DNA of 64,000 nt from Casuarina equisetifolia (GCA_028551475.1 CM052358.1:17262853-17326852), one strand, 5' to 3'. Counted from the stretch's first letter, positions 35,811 through 49,500 are shown. Numbers and translations are program-made. The notes: generated by a model not told the origin, from the sequence alone.

Positions 35811-36491
35811 TATATTAGAACAGTCCAAGCGTAATGTCATGTCAATACCCACATTAGCTTCACTTATATACATGGATGAATTTGACAATCCCATGCTAGG
35901 ATTGTGCCACGTGTAACCTAGTTCATTCTCCCTTGTGCCGCATTAAGCAACTTACACCGCATGTGTAAGATAACATCACGCACGGTTCGCATCCAAACAG
36001 GAAAGGACAGCATGTAAACTTTCACTCAATGTGCGAGTATCGCACGATGTGCATTTTGCCTGGCATACATGCAACATGTGAGATCGCACTATGCACTGAT
36101 CACCCAGCATGTGCAAGCCGTGCCCATGCAAGGGAAATTCTTACACCACCTTCTGCATGAGATATGCAAATCCTATAGTGCATATATCTTCCAACTTGAC
36201 AAATCCTATGGATTCTGAAATATCTCCCAAATAGTGTACGTCTAGCATAAGAAGAGACTCATTCTAGAAAGAATTTTCGGCCATTCTATTGAATCATAGA
36301 AAGCCAAAAATTGTTAAGTATTTTCTAATTAAAACAAGTTTTCATTAGAAAATATTCTTTCTTCCTTTTTAGAAGATCTGTCATTCATTCCAAGTTTCGT
36401 TCATATCCCTAAACTTGTATTCGTAAATGAATCACTCAATACATAAATTAATTTTCTTTATATTCTTGTGTAGTTGATATTCTATTTTTAT
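35811..36491 (+). repeat. 3' LTR of copia element B
   Basis: Partner of 27218-28869, uninterrupted. The site of the TRIM insertion is seen here in its empty state near 36404-36412. The LTR start is preceded by TTTTAAGGG. A second copy of the LTR head (TATATTAGAGCAGTC) lies 54 bp upstream at 35757. Confidence 0.85.
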
Positions 36492-37832
36492 CTAGTTGCA
36501 CTACGATTATCCTTTCTTTACTTGGAGACATAGTGTGATAGTTGTAATCTTACTTATTTACATGGATGATATTCTTATTATAGGTAATAACTCTAAAGTC
36601 TGGGTGAGCATTTTCATGAGGGAGTCTGCTTAGGGGGCTAGCTAGTTATTGGAGAAGGTCTTTCTCATAATTCTAAATAATAAGAGAATTTATGGGATGC
36701 TTGTTTGATGAGAAAGAGAGCAAAAGAAACTCTAATAAGGAGAAATTATAATAGACATAGGACATTATAATGTTCCAAATCTCTTAAATATACTATGTAC
36801 AGGTATGTGCATTCTTATGTTGGTGCAATTTGTTGAATTTCTACAACAATTTTTACACAAACTCAAAAAAATAGTGGGATTCCTTAATATTATTTTAAGG
36901 TTTAATCATACTATTTTTCCAGAAAATACAAACTTAATGAACATTTGAAGTCTCATCTTCATTATGTTTTCCTATTTCAATTCCATGTCTTATAAGTTTG
37001 TGATATCATATGAGTATTTTAAAGAGTTGAATTATTAAGCAGAGTGTTCTTGAGCTACAATTAGTTCATAGATGTGGGTTTGAAGACACAAGCACATAAT
37101 GTTATGAAGGTATAAAAAGTTTAAATCTTTCATCTTCATCATGTTTCTTGGCTGTAAATATTTTTCGAGTATCAAAGTTGTACTTTGTTTCTTATTTGGT
37201 ATTAAAGTTTGATGAATATTTTAGTTAATATGTTGATTTGTTATTATTTTATATAAGAAGTGCTTAAAAATTAACTTTAAAGTCATTGATGATTTAAAGA
37301 ATTATCTGAGTTCTAAATTTAATATGAAAGATTTGGGGTAATTAAAGTATTTTCTTCATGATGAAATTACATGTTCACAAGATAGTATTCATATCAATTA
37401 GAGCAAGTATGGGCTAAAATTGATATATGAGACAAAGCCTAATAAAGCCTAAGCTTCCAATTACCTCTAAGGGGCAACGTTTAAAATTTACATCAGCACC
37501 ATATGATCAATATGTTCATGTATGTTGGACCCGCACTTGGTATTTGTGATTGACTGGTAAGTTAGTATATCTTACAATAACTGGACTTTACTATGCAATT
37601 TAGCAATTTAGTTCATTGTGATCCCACTTGAAGGTAGCACACTAAGTTTGAGGTTTGTTGAAAGAGCTCCAAGTCTCAAGCTTCTTTTTTCCTATGACTT
37701 TTCACCCACAACTAAGAACTTTTTGTGATAATGATCATGGTGCAAGTCATATATCACGATGTTCTATGACTAGGTATTGTATAATGTTGAGAGGACCACC
37801 AATTTCTTGGAGAACCAAAAAACAGTCCAAAG

Positions 37833-37872
37833 TTATTTTATTTTATTTTATTTTATTTTATTTTATTTTTTT
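37833..37872 (+). repeat. (TTTTA)n microsatellite
   Basis: About seven TTTTA units lie within the RNase H part of the older copia remnant, so they arose after that element had decayed. Confidence 0.9.
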
Positions 37873-38390
37873 ACCATAAGGTTGAAGTACATATCTATGG
37901 CTTTTACTACCCAGAGCTAACTTGGACCATTGGGCTTCCACGAGCCTTAGAACTCAATGTGCACTTGTCAGTATTTTTTTATTGTAATAATGATGCTACC
38001 TTTCTCATTGCAGCCGAGATTGAAATTGCAGCCAACATCAAATACATCAAGATTGATTGCTATTTTGTACATGACAAATTATAGAAAGACATTCTTACCA
38101 TTGCCGATTAGCTCTTCAAAACAATTTGTGGACATTTTGACTAAGTCTCTTAGTAGCATACAACACTATTATTTGCTCTCAAAGCTTGAAGTGTTTGACA
38201 AACACAAATCTTTAGCATGAAAAGGGTGTATTGGATTTCATAATTTTAGGCCATGTTGTTAAGGCGTAATTAGGCCTCATTTCTAGTTGTATAGTTTATT
38301 CCTTGATTCATGCAACTTGTATATACGAGTAAAACAATTATTATTTGCTGGAAATGAATGCAATGCTGAAGATGGCTAGCTCTAGCCACA

Positions 38391-41300
38391 AAGACGAATG
38401 TGATTTAAAGAGGACGTGATCAAGGAACTAAAAATTCATTTGATTATTTGCAATAAATAATTGTTGGGGACTCCTCAAAATCTAAAAGGAGTCCTACTTG
38501 GCTTAAGAAAGAAAAGAGTTGGAAGGCTCTTTGCTACGCTCTGATTTTTCCCAACTACTACTCACAGGTTGGCCACACATTTAAAGCCCAGACTTTCAAA
38601 CTTGTTAGGCACCTCCGTCCTCTAGACTCAACTATTAAAGCAGCAGACAAAGTGCGTCTGTCCATTTTTTGTCTGAAGGGTGAAAAACAACAAAAAGTTT
38701 ATAAATGTAAACTGTGTTCCTTGATTTGATTAGACCCAATTATAGAAATCTAGAATTTGAGATGAAGTTAGATGAAAGCAACTGAGAAAAAGACAAGGTA
38801 AAAGAATTGAACTCTACAAAATTTTCTTTCTCCCTTGAATCCTTTATAAATAATATGACTTTTCTCATATACCGTTTTCAGAGACACTAGCGGCTTGAGC
38901 AACTACCAGTTGGCGCCGTGATGTGAGTTCTCATGGAGACTGTAGCTCGGGCCCCTCGATGTGCTTCAGTGCAGAGGATAAGGTGCATGCTGGACTGGAG
39001 GGAGGCAAGCTGATGTAAACGAGACGGCAAAAGTTGCATGGCATTTGACTTTTCAACGACTACTATATCTCGAAAACCAGTGATCACCGAACTGGAACTC
39101 ACTGGCATCATTGTTCAACTGACATGGATCTCACACCCCAACACTCCATTTATATCTGCTGCAGAAATTTATGATCTTTTGCTAAGCAGATGTCGAGCAA
39201 AGCCAGGCCATTCAAATCTGCAACAAGAACCGCACGTCTTGGTGCCAAAATATCCAGGCTAAAGCCAGCACTCGGAGCCATAATCAGAGACGATTACGCG
39301 GTCTCCAAGGTCTCGTTCATCAGGGCACAATAAAACTTTCGCTCACGAAAATCACTTGAGATTCTTGTATCTGATTAGTTACGTCCTGCAGCCACATCAA
39401 ATGAATTATAAATGACACAGGTTGCATCACATGGAACATGGCAGATTTCATTCACGGTGCCGCACTAAAAAAACTGAATAAAAATGAGTTAGACAGTCGA
39501 ATAACCACTCTAATTTGGACCCTTTAGAAAAGCGAAGAGCTTTTGTGCCTAAACCGGATGATTCTAGGGTGCAGTACTCAAATTTGCAGAGAAAGTTTGA
39601 GTCAGAAACAGGAAAGAAAATGAGAAGACCGCAAGTTCTGACTATTGCCTATAGTGGATACAGAAGAGCGACTTGGGCCTGCACTTCGTCCAGGCTAGCC
39701 GCTTCTCCTAAGCTTATCTCATCTCTCGAAGTTCAGAAGATCTTTTCTTCATAGGAAATGACAAATGCAGGGCTGGGTGCGTACACGTCAAGTCAAACCT
39801 GTCAATTCTTGTTTGATTGACTGTTTCTTCTTTCAAAACAAAGAAATTCAAGTTTATAGCCATCTAATCAAATATTATTTGTTATTATTTAACTTATTTC
39901 AAGAGTTCATATCATTTTTATATTTAATTTTTAAATTTTTTTCTTCATATATTAAGTATTATTAAGTTTAAAATTATATAGGATAAGATATATTTAATTT
40001 AAACTTTTATATCATATTAAAAAATTAAATATTTAATTTAAAATTATTTATTTTATTTATAGGATAGTGTAATTCAACTCTTGTTGATTTACAAGAGTTA
40101 GATGACATATTTTGACCATTTATTTCTCGACCGTCCAAATCTTTTTGTGAGTGAGTATCCTACATTAAAACGCTTGAGGAGTGTGTCATATATGGTGATA
40201 ACATAATTAGAACGAAAATCAAAATATTTCTCATTAAAATCTTTTTAATACTTTTTTCCGAGGTAAAAGTAACCTAATATGCGAATTTATGATTCGTATA
40301 TCCATAAAAATGCAGGGTATGATATCAAAATAATTATACCGCGTGATTATAATTATATTGCAAGTTGAAATATTCACGAGAGACCCATTTTCATTCCCAA
40401 CCTCTTAAATTTTTAGTTGTGACAGCGTGAAGGCAAAACAAACGGCCAAAAGAAAATTTGAAAAATAATTACAAAATAAAAAAGAGAGGAAAATAGGAAA
40501 GTGGGGGGTGGAACCCTGTCACCCATTCCTTATCCAGGGGAGCCTTGGCACGTTGTGGAGGTGGGCTCCAATCCTCATCTGTCGGAAATAGCAGCAACCA
40601 CCCCTCTGCCTCGTCCAAGACAAATAAATTCGAAGCTCTAAACTGTCTTAAGCCGGTGAAATTAGTGTTCATCTCGTAATCCCTTGCTTAAGGGTCTAGG
40701 AGAGGTGATAAATTCAGAGAGAAGTACAAAAGTATGTGGCTAAGAAACTCTGTGACCCACAAGAATCTGACTGTAGTAATTGCATCGATAACGCAGAACG
40801 AACCAATCGCGTACTTTTTTGTTTGCTCAAAGCATCTTTCCACTGTCGAGAAAGAAAAACAGATATTCCATGTGTGGGAGAGACTCATAGAGAAACTGGA
40901 AAGTCCTCGAGCTCTTGTAGTTGCACCACGTGTCCTATCCTTTCTCGCCGGAAGAGATCCGGTGCATCGACTCCGTACATGTCTGTTCCCCAGACAGGCA
41001 TTATAATCACGGAGGACCCCCTTGTCCGCCTGGCTGGTTCTTCGTTACCTCTTGATTTGGGACAAGTTGCACTCACTGCCATGGAAGAAAATCCGAAACG
41101 CAAATCTAGTTCTAAGAACCCAAAAAGCCATGAAATTTAGAAAATGGGTAGTGATTATAAACTTTCTATATTTATTCATATGTAAACTTAAAAAAAAAAA
41201 AAAGAGGGTATTATCATGGAGATGTGAATCTTTCTTTTTCTCTGCTTTTAACGTCTTCTAACGTGGCCTTTCTATTCTTACTTTTGCAGCACCAATGGCA

Positions 41301-42212
41301 GTTGATTCCCATTCGGCCAAACTTGACTGGAAAGTTTTTCCAGAGAGAAACAGTGATTGATTAGATAGCACCAAAAATCGGAACCGTAATTATTTGGGCC
41401 TCACAATTTTGTAGGAAGAGTCAAGCTAGAGTGTTGGGTGGCACTAAGAGTTTCCACTCGTTTACGTCGACAGATTAAAGTTGAAGAGTTTTGTCGCTGT
41501 ATGATCCCCAGTTGCTTCGGTTCCTGGGAAGATGAGCTGCTGACCCTTAACATGTGGACGATTCCATTAGAATTTGGAAGGTCCCGTTCTGACGGGTTAA
41601 TGATTAAATCAAGACAATGGTCATCAGAACTTTAGACTCCTGAAGTCGCACCGGCACGTAACACGTTTCTGCAATGCAATAGGAAATCACGTGCATGGAG
41701 AGATTCCAAAATTTCGTCGTTGTGGTTGATTAGGTAACCAAAGCCTGTGCTTGCAAAGGCAACGATGTGGTCCGTTGCTCACCATCCATCTAACAGTCAT
41801 TTGCCACCTAACGCCCGCAACACGAGTGAAATGGTCATGGCTAGAACAGTACCTTGTGCCTAACATGTAAAATTGCAGATAAATACCTCATGAAAATAGA
41901 CAAATTCATGGATATATAGAATGTTGGGATGCTAAGGGAATCCTTGTCTTGTTCTCGTTGGGCCTATCATTGGTTTAATTGACAAAGTTTTTAACAGTTT
42001 TTTTAGCAAAATGACTGCTGTGTAATTACGGTTTCAAATTTTGAAGTATGTGTCAGTTTATCAGTAAGAATCCAAATGCTCCGTGTACGTGTTTTTTACG
42101 GTATGTTTATTTTCTACGCACAAGCACACAACGCCTGTGCGTGTATGGGCGTCAAATTTATCATAAATTCACTGAACGCTACACTAACTCGGACTACCTT
42201 CAACCACCTTCC

Positions 42213-42257
<45 letters not shown>

Positions 42258-44040
42258 CCCCCCCCCCCCCCCCCCCCCCCCCAAACAAGCCCAAACCCAT
42301 GTCCCGTCATCGACGGCAAGCCTCTCTTGTGCTCCCGCCGGAGCTAGTAGCATGCAACGAGCCACCAAAGCCTTCTGATATAGGCCGGGCCACTACAGGC
42401 GTCCTTGCAGGTCATGGTGCAACTGGTGCAGGTACCAGCCTGGGTGCCGAAAGGCCCACAGATGCTTACACAGCTAAGCAAGAAGACTCCGTTCTCCATC
42501 GCCAGGAGACGGAGAAGAAGGCTCCCGCTGGGAATTCTGCCTGACAAGCTGAAGATCACCGTCGAATCTGCGAAGCTGCATTCTGAGTACTCCTTTTGAG
42601 TGTTGACTTGGTTTCGTTTTGTAGTTATTTCTCAGTGTTGTTGTTTAAGGTGGCTCTTTGTGGCCTTTGTGGAATTTCCTCTCCCTCCCCAAGGAATAAA
42701 ATTGGAAAATAGGAGAGAAAGTAACTGAAGAAATTCCATGTGAGAGTAATGGTGTGAACCAAGCCCAGCTTTTGAACTTATCTTGAGCAATGGCTAGTGT
42801 TTGCTAACTCGTGAGCTTTCGTTCTTCTTTTTTCCTGTCTTTTATTTTCCTTTTTCTGCCAGGGCCATCCTCAAATTCAGTCACTTTTGCGTTGTCGCTT
42901 CTTGGATATAATTAGCTGAGCAGTGTTATTTCAGGTCAGATTAGGTCGGTCTCAGTGAGTTTTTAGGATTTGGAACGACGAGAGGAGTGGGGGACGACAT
43001 TTGAATCGAGCTGGAGCAGATTTCACTACTACTTCTTGATTAAGTTAAGTAGTACAGATAAGAATCTCCTCTACAAATCCGATTTACTTGACTTTTCTTT
43101 TTACTTATGATTTGGAAAAATTGTTCACAATCAACAGTTTTGGTAAATGTTAAAATGGTTGACTCTCATGTGTTTGTCGAATTTAAATTATTTTTTTTCC
43201 CTAAAATCAAACCAAGGAAAGTGGGATAATGAAAGAATAACGTAATTATTTTAATTTTAAAATCTAATTAAAAGTCATTTATGTCTTAGTGTTAAATTTA
43301 TTGACAACTGTAAATTATGAAGAGATAGTTTCAAGAGGCATCAAATTAGTGTTTATAGAACGTGAAATAATTTTAGGAAAAAAATTGACAAATTAATGGA
43401 TCTGATACTCAAGTAATAATTAGAGCTATATTTACTAACGGCTAAGATATGTACTAATGGATAAAATTGAAATATACAATTTGCATACCATCTCCTTCAA
43501 ATTTTTCATTAGTACCTTAAATTCGAAATTAAAATTTTCAACAAATAAAATTTGTACATCTCTCTATTAAGGCTTTACAGATGTAAGGAACCAAGTCAAT
43601 AAGCAAAGAAAATCTCCTAGTGAAATTTTTGTTATTGGATGGCATGTCGACAATGTTCTGGTTCGACCCTCTCACATTAAATAGTGGTACGATTATCTTC
43701 TTTGTGAAAAGGGATGTGGATGAGAGGGCATAGAGAGATCTCGGACTGTGCATTCTTACATCTTCGTGGCTCCGGGAGAAAGTGGGCATACCTGAAAATG
43801 AGTGGTGGGTGAGAAAGGTGGAGAAACGGCGTAGGGGAACAGTCCTTTCATCTTGTTCTTCGAGGGACTTTGAATTGTCAATGTCTGCTTTTCAGTGGCG
43901 ATTCTATGGACTAGGTTCCGTTATGATAAGGTCTAAGGTACGTTTTTGGATCTTTCATTTCGAGACACGTTTTACAGATGAGACTTTTAACTATTTGGAC
44001 AGAGGAAAGAAGGCGACATGAAATCAAAGCCTCAAGCCCC
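38391..44040. other. Low-copy DNA with short open frames, no gene recognised
   Basis: This 5.6-kb block contains no retroelement motifs that I can see. It has several frames of 70-134 codons (39038-39262 plus, 39515-39754 plus, 40469-40672 minus, 40736-41140 plus, 43782-44021 plus) in patches richer in GC than the flanks. The 40736-41140 frame is rich in Ser, Arg and Cys and matches no domain I know. No frames join through plausible splice sites into a longer product. It may be decayed host sequence or intergenic DNA. Confidence 0.4.
42212..42282. repeat. (CT)n followed by a run of 28 C
   Basis: The CT tract runs to 42254, then 28 consecutive C from 42255 to 42282. The frames that cross it (Ser-Leu and Pro runs) are artefacts of the repeat. 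Confidence 0.95.
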
Positions 44041-45639
44041 GAAATTTATTTAAATGCTGTCTTCTTAGCACCTGTCAGCCGCTAGGGGCTCTCCCAGGAA
44101 AAGGGTGAAATAAAACGGAATAGAAAAGAAGGAAAAGAAATTTTTAGAGAGCTAGAGTTATTTGAGCTGTTAGAAGCCCTGGATGTAAACTAAAACTACA
44201 ATCATAAAAACTAAGAACCAAGATCGACGTAAGGGTTTGTTTTCTGGAAGAATCCTGCAAGAAATTGTTGTGGTAACACTTGCAAACAAAACCTCCTTCG
44301 ATTTTGTGAGTCTTAAGAATTAGTCTTTGCTACAAAGATGGGTCCGCCTGTGAGTCTGCTAGTCTGCCATTTAGCAGAATGAAAATACCACGGATATCTC
44401 AATTTACATAAAGGATATAAACAAATTAACCTGGACAGTTAATAAAGTGCCTGCAACGGGGCTTAATAGAAATTGTTTAAGTTTTATATTATCAATATCA
44501 ACTGTCTTAGGTGAGTATCTTCCGTTTGAGGGTACTTTTCTCTCTTGGTCTTAAGAAAATTCTATGTTTGAACATTGTATTTTCGCATAAGTGCTAGAGA
44601 TAGGTGGTAATTTGACGTTTTATTATTTCCATTGTTAAGTTGCAAATCTTCGGCATATAGTGTAGAATCAATGTTTTGGGAAATAATAATTGTACAAATT
44701 AGATATTATTCATTTTGTATGTTTCCTTTCCTTAATTGTATAGAAAACTATATCTTAAATAGGTCTACTTTACACTAGGTCTACTACAAAAAAATTCAAA
44801 AATCCTTTTCCAACTCTTTCCACTCTTGTTATTCTTCACTTTCTGACATGCTATCAAAGAAGTCTTTCTTGGCCTAGCTTCCACACTTTTCTTCCTACTT
44901 GTCCCACTGATATCTCCTTTGTTTTTCACCATGTTGTTGTAGGGAATTCCCTAAACTTGCAAAACAAGGTTAGAAAATTATGACTTGGAAATCATTTTTA
45001 TTTCTTAGAAAATTAGAAACTAGAAAGCCAAAAAATTTCTTGCCAATTTTCCTTCTTACCCAAACACCTTATCATGTCGAAGAATCATCAATATGGCTCT
45101 GAACATAATCGGGATATGGTTGCACCTATCGTAGAAGATTGGCCCTAATTCTCCTATGAATTCAAGCATTGTGCAACTCGACCTAGCCCAACAAAGATGA
45201 TCTAGACCACTCAAATATGTTAGGCTTAGCCCTTAGTGGAGCAATCTATTTAGCCCTATCCCACCTTAGGGCCACTTTTTCCGACTCAGCCCAATCTACA
45301 TACACCCAACAATGGCAAGCTCAATGTTCGTAGACTGGCCCTTGGCAGCAACCTCCACTTAACCTTGTCCAATTTCCATCTTCAGGCTCACTAACTTTAG
45401 TAAAGCTGATTAGCCCAACTTGGGGCCCAATCGTCATCCTTTTTTAAGCCTTCTCCAAGCTTCCATTTTGGTTGGCTCTACCTGGGCTTAGGTCTATTTT
45501 CAAAACATGGACCCAACTTGGGTTTTGTGGGTTTGGGACCGAATCCCTACCCAACTTGAGGGGGCTTGGCCTTCTCCACACCTCTAATGGCGATATAGTG
45601 CCTAGTAAACCTTTATATATGATATCGTCTAATGGCCCC
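44041..45639. other. Intergenic DNA, nothing recognised
   Basis: The left half is AT-rich. From about 45060 it becomes richer in C and reads like decayed leader sequence of the gag fragment that follows, but I can support no terminal repeat or domain. Confidence 0.35.
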
Positions 45640-46150
45640 AAACTGTGACTATTGGCCTAACCACTTGTTGGCCAAGAGAACTACTCCTCTAGGGCTAGAG
45701 ACTTTCAATGCACCCTTGTCACTAAGGACAAGGATGACTTCATCGATAGCATGGTACAAGCTTAGCTTACGACCATCTTGCATGACATTGGCATTGCCGC
45801 AATAAATTGGTTAGAACATGAATTGGGAATTATTTAGTGTTAGAAGTCTCTACTAGACTTTCGACAACCGAGGATGCCAAAACTATCAGGGAAAACATCA
45901 ATAAGATATATGGTAAATCAGATTGGGCAAAGATTTTCTACCTCACCTAGGCCGTAACTGAGTTAAACCAATGGTCACCATTGCGCTTTAATCAACATTT
46001 GGCTTTATGGAACGGGCCTAAGGTTGCTAAAGAGAAACTGGAAGGGGCATAAAACCACCCTTAGTCTAGGCCATCAAGGTACACGAGGAGGTTGCTTGAT
46101 TCCTATCAATTTTGAACAACACTTACCTCCCTTTACACTTGCAAATCATA
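45640..46150 (+). mobile_element. Ty1/copia gag fragment
   Basis: Plus-strand sequence with DDFIDSMVQA and, near 45900, INKIYGKSDWAKIF followed by LTQAVTELNQW resembles the copia gag (UBN2-type) domain. No LTRs or pol are attached. A decayed fragment. Confidence 0.6.
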
Positions 46151-46154
46151 GCAG

Positions 46155-46274
46155 TGAAGTATGTCCCATCTCTTGATTGTATCTTCCATCTACCATTGAG
46201 GAGGAAAATTAGAGAAGTTCATGTCCTATCTCTTGATTGTATCTTCCATCTACCATTAAGAAGGAAAATTAGAG
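46155..46274. repeat. Two-copy 60-bp tandem repeat
   Basis: 46155-46214 and 46215-46274 are near identical in the same register (CTCTTGATTGTATCTTCC and GGAAAATTAGAG blocks 60 bp apart). The few differences suggest a fairly recent duplication within the gag-derived DNA. Confidence 0.85.
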
Positions 46275-46539
46275 GTTAGCTTCCAAGGAATACCTTTGTG
46301 TGGGAAAAATCATGTTGCTAGTGGCATGAGAGACACCTGTGCAGTGTGTGATTGTGACAATAACAAATCAATAGCTTTGGAAATGGAAAATTAGGGTTTT
46401 TTTTTGTGGTCTTATCATTGGGCCTTTCTCTTTTATTTGTTTTCTCTTGGTTTTTGATGATTTCTTCCTTCCAATCTCATGAAACATTTTAGCTAACCTT
46501 TTTAGTCAAGCATGAGGTGGACTCAAATTAGCAATAAAG

Positions 46540-49500
46540 GTGGAGGGATAAACACTTGGCATAATGAAATAGTAACCTACCACACAACTCATGAAGCTAC
46601 TTGTTTGCTTAGACTAGTTGACGTAACCAATCTATTTCTTGTTTATCGTATGATTAGACCATTAGAAAAGCCCTTGTAAACACACACATATTATGAGTTA
46701 TAAAACAACAATCATAAATTGGATTTGAAGAATTACTTACAAAAAAGGGGGACTCATATCTATAAAATACGACTTACTAACTAACAAGTATTTTTTCCAT
46801 TATCAAGATCACATACTTGATATACCTTTGGTAAGGAAGGATAACCAAAAAAGACACAAGGAATTACTCTAGGTTTGAACTTATCCTTAGGATGCAAAAT
46901 GATGGTATAACACCTATAACCAAAGACCCTTAATGATCTAAGTAGGGTGGTCTACCATAAAGTAGCTCAAAAGAGGGATTGATTTTCAAATGTTGCACTT
47001 GGCAATTGGTTGATGAGGAAAGTGGCTATTAAGATGGACTTTCTTTGAAAACACACAAGAATCTTAGCTTAAAACATTAGGGCTTGTGCGACATCTAACA
47101 AGTGTTGATGTTTGTGCTCTATTACCATATTTTGTTAGGGAGTTTATATGCAAAAAATTTTAGGAATCATTCAATGAATGTGCTACTAAAAAGGCCTTAG
47201 AGAATTTTACATACTATTGTCAAGATGCTTGTTTAAGGCCATATAAGGATTTGTGTATACAATACACCCTAAGACTTCCCTTATTTGTGTAATCTCTAAA
47301 AAGGTCTATCTAAATTTTCTCCTCCAAATCACCATGACAAAAGGTGTTATGGACGTTCATCTAATGTAAAGGCCAACAACAAAAAGTTGTGCCATCATTA
47401 AGCTTTGTAAAGCTAAATAGATCCATTAACTCAGTATTTGATCTTGTAAACTATTGAATATATTTTAATGTTGACAATATTTAAAAAAACTATACTTGTA
47501 TATATTATTTAAACAATTCTTGTGCCAACATTAATTGTGAATATATATAGAACAAATAGTCAAATTAATAATTATTTTTTGAGACATATAGCTCTCTTGT
47601 ACCAAAACGTTCTTTATGAAAATCTTTATTCAATATTTTTTGAAAATTGATTTTTAATGTGTGTAAATAATTAATCTATTAAAGCATTGTTGCGTATATA
47701 CATAATTGGTATAAGGTTTGAAAATAATATGTGATTGTGCATTATTAGGTACCTTGTATAATTTATTGACATTATCAATTGAAAACAAATATGCATCTTG
47801 TGTAAAAGCCTATCTTAAATATAGAAAGGTATGGAGTTAAGTGAGAGAGAGAAAATAAAAAGAAAAGAAAAAGGGATCATGAGCTCATTAGGGTGAAAAG
47901 CACCATTCCAAAAAAAAAAAAAAAAAAAGAAAATGGTTGCTTGGCAAGCCCATTTGTGGGTAAGAACAAAAGATAGCGAAACAATCTCTCTCTCACCTCC
48001 TTAGCCCTAAAATAAATAAAAAAAACCCTTCTCTCACTTGCATGATTTGGTTGGCATAAATGGGAGAGATTTTAGGTGGAAGATCTGTCAAGGTTTCCTA
48101 AAGGGTTTTGATTCTATTTGGTGAGTAAACATTAGCATCTTTAAGACTTTCAATTTTTTTTTCTATAAAAGCAAATTAGGGTTGTGAAAATTGTCTTATG
48201 TGTGCCTTCATTGTTACTGCCATTTCCTCTTGGTCCAAAAATTGCATGTTTCCATATCTTGTTTAAATCTTACTAAAATGACAATATTTAGGAAAGACAA
48301 TCAATGGGTTATGATGGCTCAACAATATGATTTTGTTTTCCCTAAATTATTTATTGATATTTTGTCTAGTTAAGAGGCGTTAAGGTCTTTGGTTTTAGAT
48401 ACAACTTCTAAAAAATCTATTGACCGTATTGTTATTGAGCAAAAGATTCCTATTCTTGCCGCACAACAACGCTCAGTAACATTGTTCTTCTCTAAAGTCT
48501 TTTCTATCCATTATTGTTGATTATTTGATTATTACAAACTATTATATTGATTGGTGAAAGAGTTCATTGTTGCTTAAATCACGTTTAGATTAGTCCATAT
48601 GTGCTTGATTCTATTTGTATTAATATTTTTACTTTATCATATAAGATTATCAAAAACTAACACTAAATGTAGCACCTTATTTTTTTTTTTTTTTTACTTT
48701 GATTGTGGTATTGTGCAAATTATATCAAGTTATTGTTTCTTTATTGATTATTCTTAGGTTTCTGTCTTGTTTATTGTGTTGTCAATTTAAGTTGTTTGTG
48801 GCTTAGCAAAAATTTGTATTTGTGATTAAGCTTGTAAAGTTTAAAGTATTATGATTTAACCTGTGTGGCTTAAGTTGATTGTAAATTAAGCTAAGTGTGG
48901 CTTAACTATTTTTGTGATTGGGCTTGGTGGGTTGTTTGTTGTTTGTTATGTGTAGAAGTGAATTGTGATAATTTTTATTTTATTCTGTGAATAGAAATTA
49001 AAGGCATATAAAATTTAGGAGTGTACTCTCAATTTGAGTAAAAGGTCCTCTTTGTTATTGGTAAAGGAAAGTTGAGGTAGGTCCAAGGGCATTAGGCTAA
49101 ACCACTTAAACATTTCTATATGTTCCTTGCAATCTTTTTACTTTAGTCTACTTTTGGTTATTGTGGTTGTTAAAAAGAAAAAAGAAAAAATTAAACCCAA
49201 TCCAACCTCTTATTGAGTTAATCCATATCCAATATAAACTCACTTACAACCAATAAACATTTGGTACGATGGTCAAGAATGAGTTCCCAAATGTTATTCT
49301 TTGCGAGAGTATGAATCTTAGCTTCCATGGCTTATTACCAATAAGGATACTTGGTTGCCTTAAAATAAGATAAAAAATGGTTCTTGTCTTCTGAAATGCA
49401 ATTGATGCTATATATATCGTTTGGTGTGAGCCATGTGATACTAAGATATGAAGAAACAAAAGAGTGGGTACCTAAGAACACAAGTTAAAGCAAAATAATC

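Larger units (their letters stand above)
27218..36491 (+). mobile_element. Ty1/copia element B, inserted in the older copia remnant and itself interrupted three times
   Basis: It is bounded by LTRs at 27218-28869 (which contains a later insertion) and 35811-36491. A primer site TGGTACCA starts two bases after the 5' LTR, at 28872. Gag-like sequence is read at about 28880-29950, with the CCHC region near 29740-29820. Integrase is at about 31850-32700 (LEFWDFAFEVANI) and reverse transcriptase near 34350-34700 (KQLDMNNAFLHGTFDEEVYM), followed by RNase H to about 35710. Flanking TTAGT (27213-27217) and CTAGT (36492-36496) look like a 5-bp target duplication with one mismatch. Without its insertions it would be about 5.5 kb, a normal copia size. 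The coding region is broken in many places. Confidence 0.85.
26040..38390 (+). mobile_element. Old Ty1/copia remnant (outer layer of a nest)
   Basis: Two parts of one plus-strand copia element flank a later insertion. The left part (about 26040-27217) shows the integrase C-terminus (VGNFFVSWDAIFNE) and the start of reverse transcriptase. The right part (36492-38226) shows the RT catalytic region (YMDDILIIGNN) and RNase H through to the conserved C-terminal block (VDILTKSL, HYYLLSKLEVFD). The two halves are consecutive parts of the same polyprotein. A purine run AAAAGGG at 38219-38225 followed by TGTATTGGATTTC suggests that its 3' LTR starts near 38227. The gag half and 5' LTR are missing. Heavily decayed. 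Confidence 0.82.

Noticed and set aside
42048-42378. Frames with Ser-Leu repeats followed by polyproline
   Set aside because: Created by the (CT)n and C28 simple repeats. All three frames stay open there for trivial reasons.
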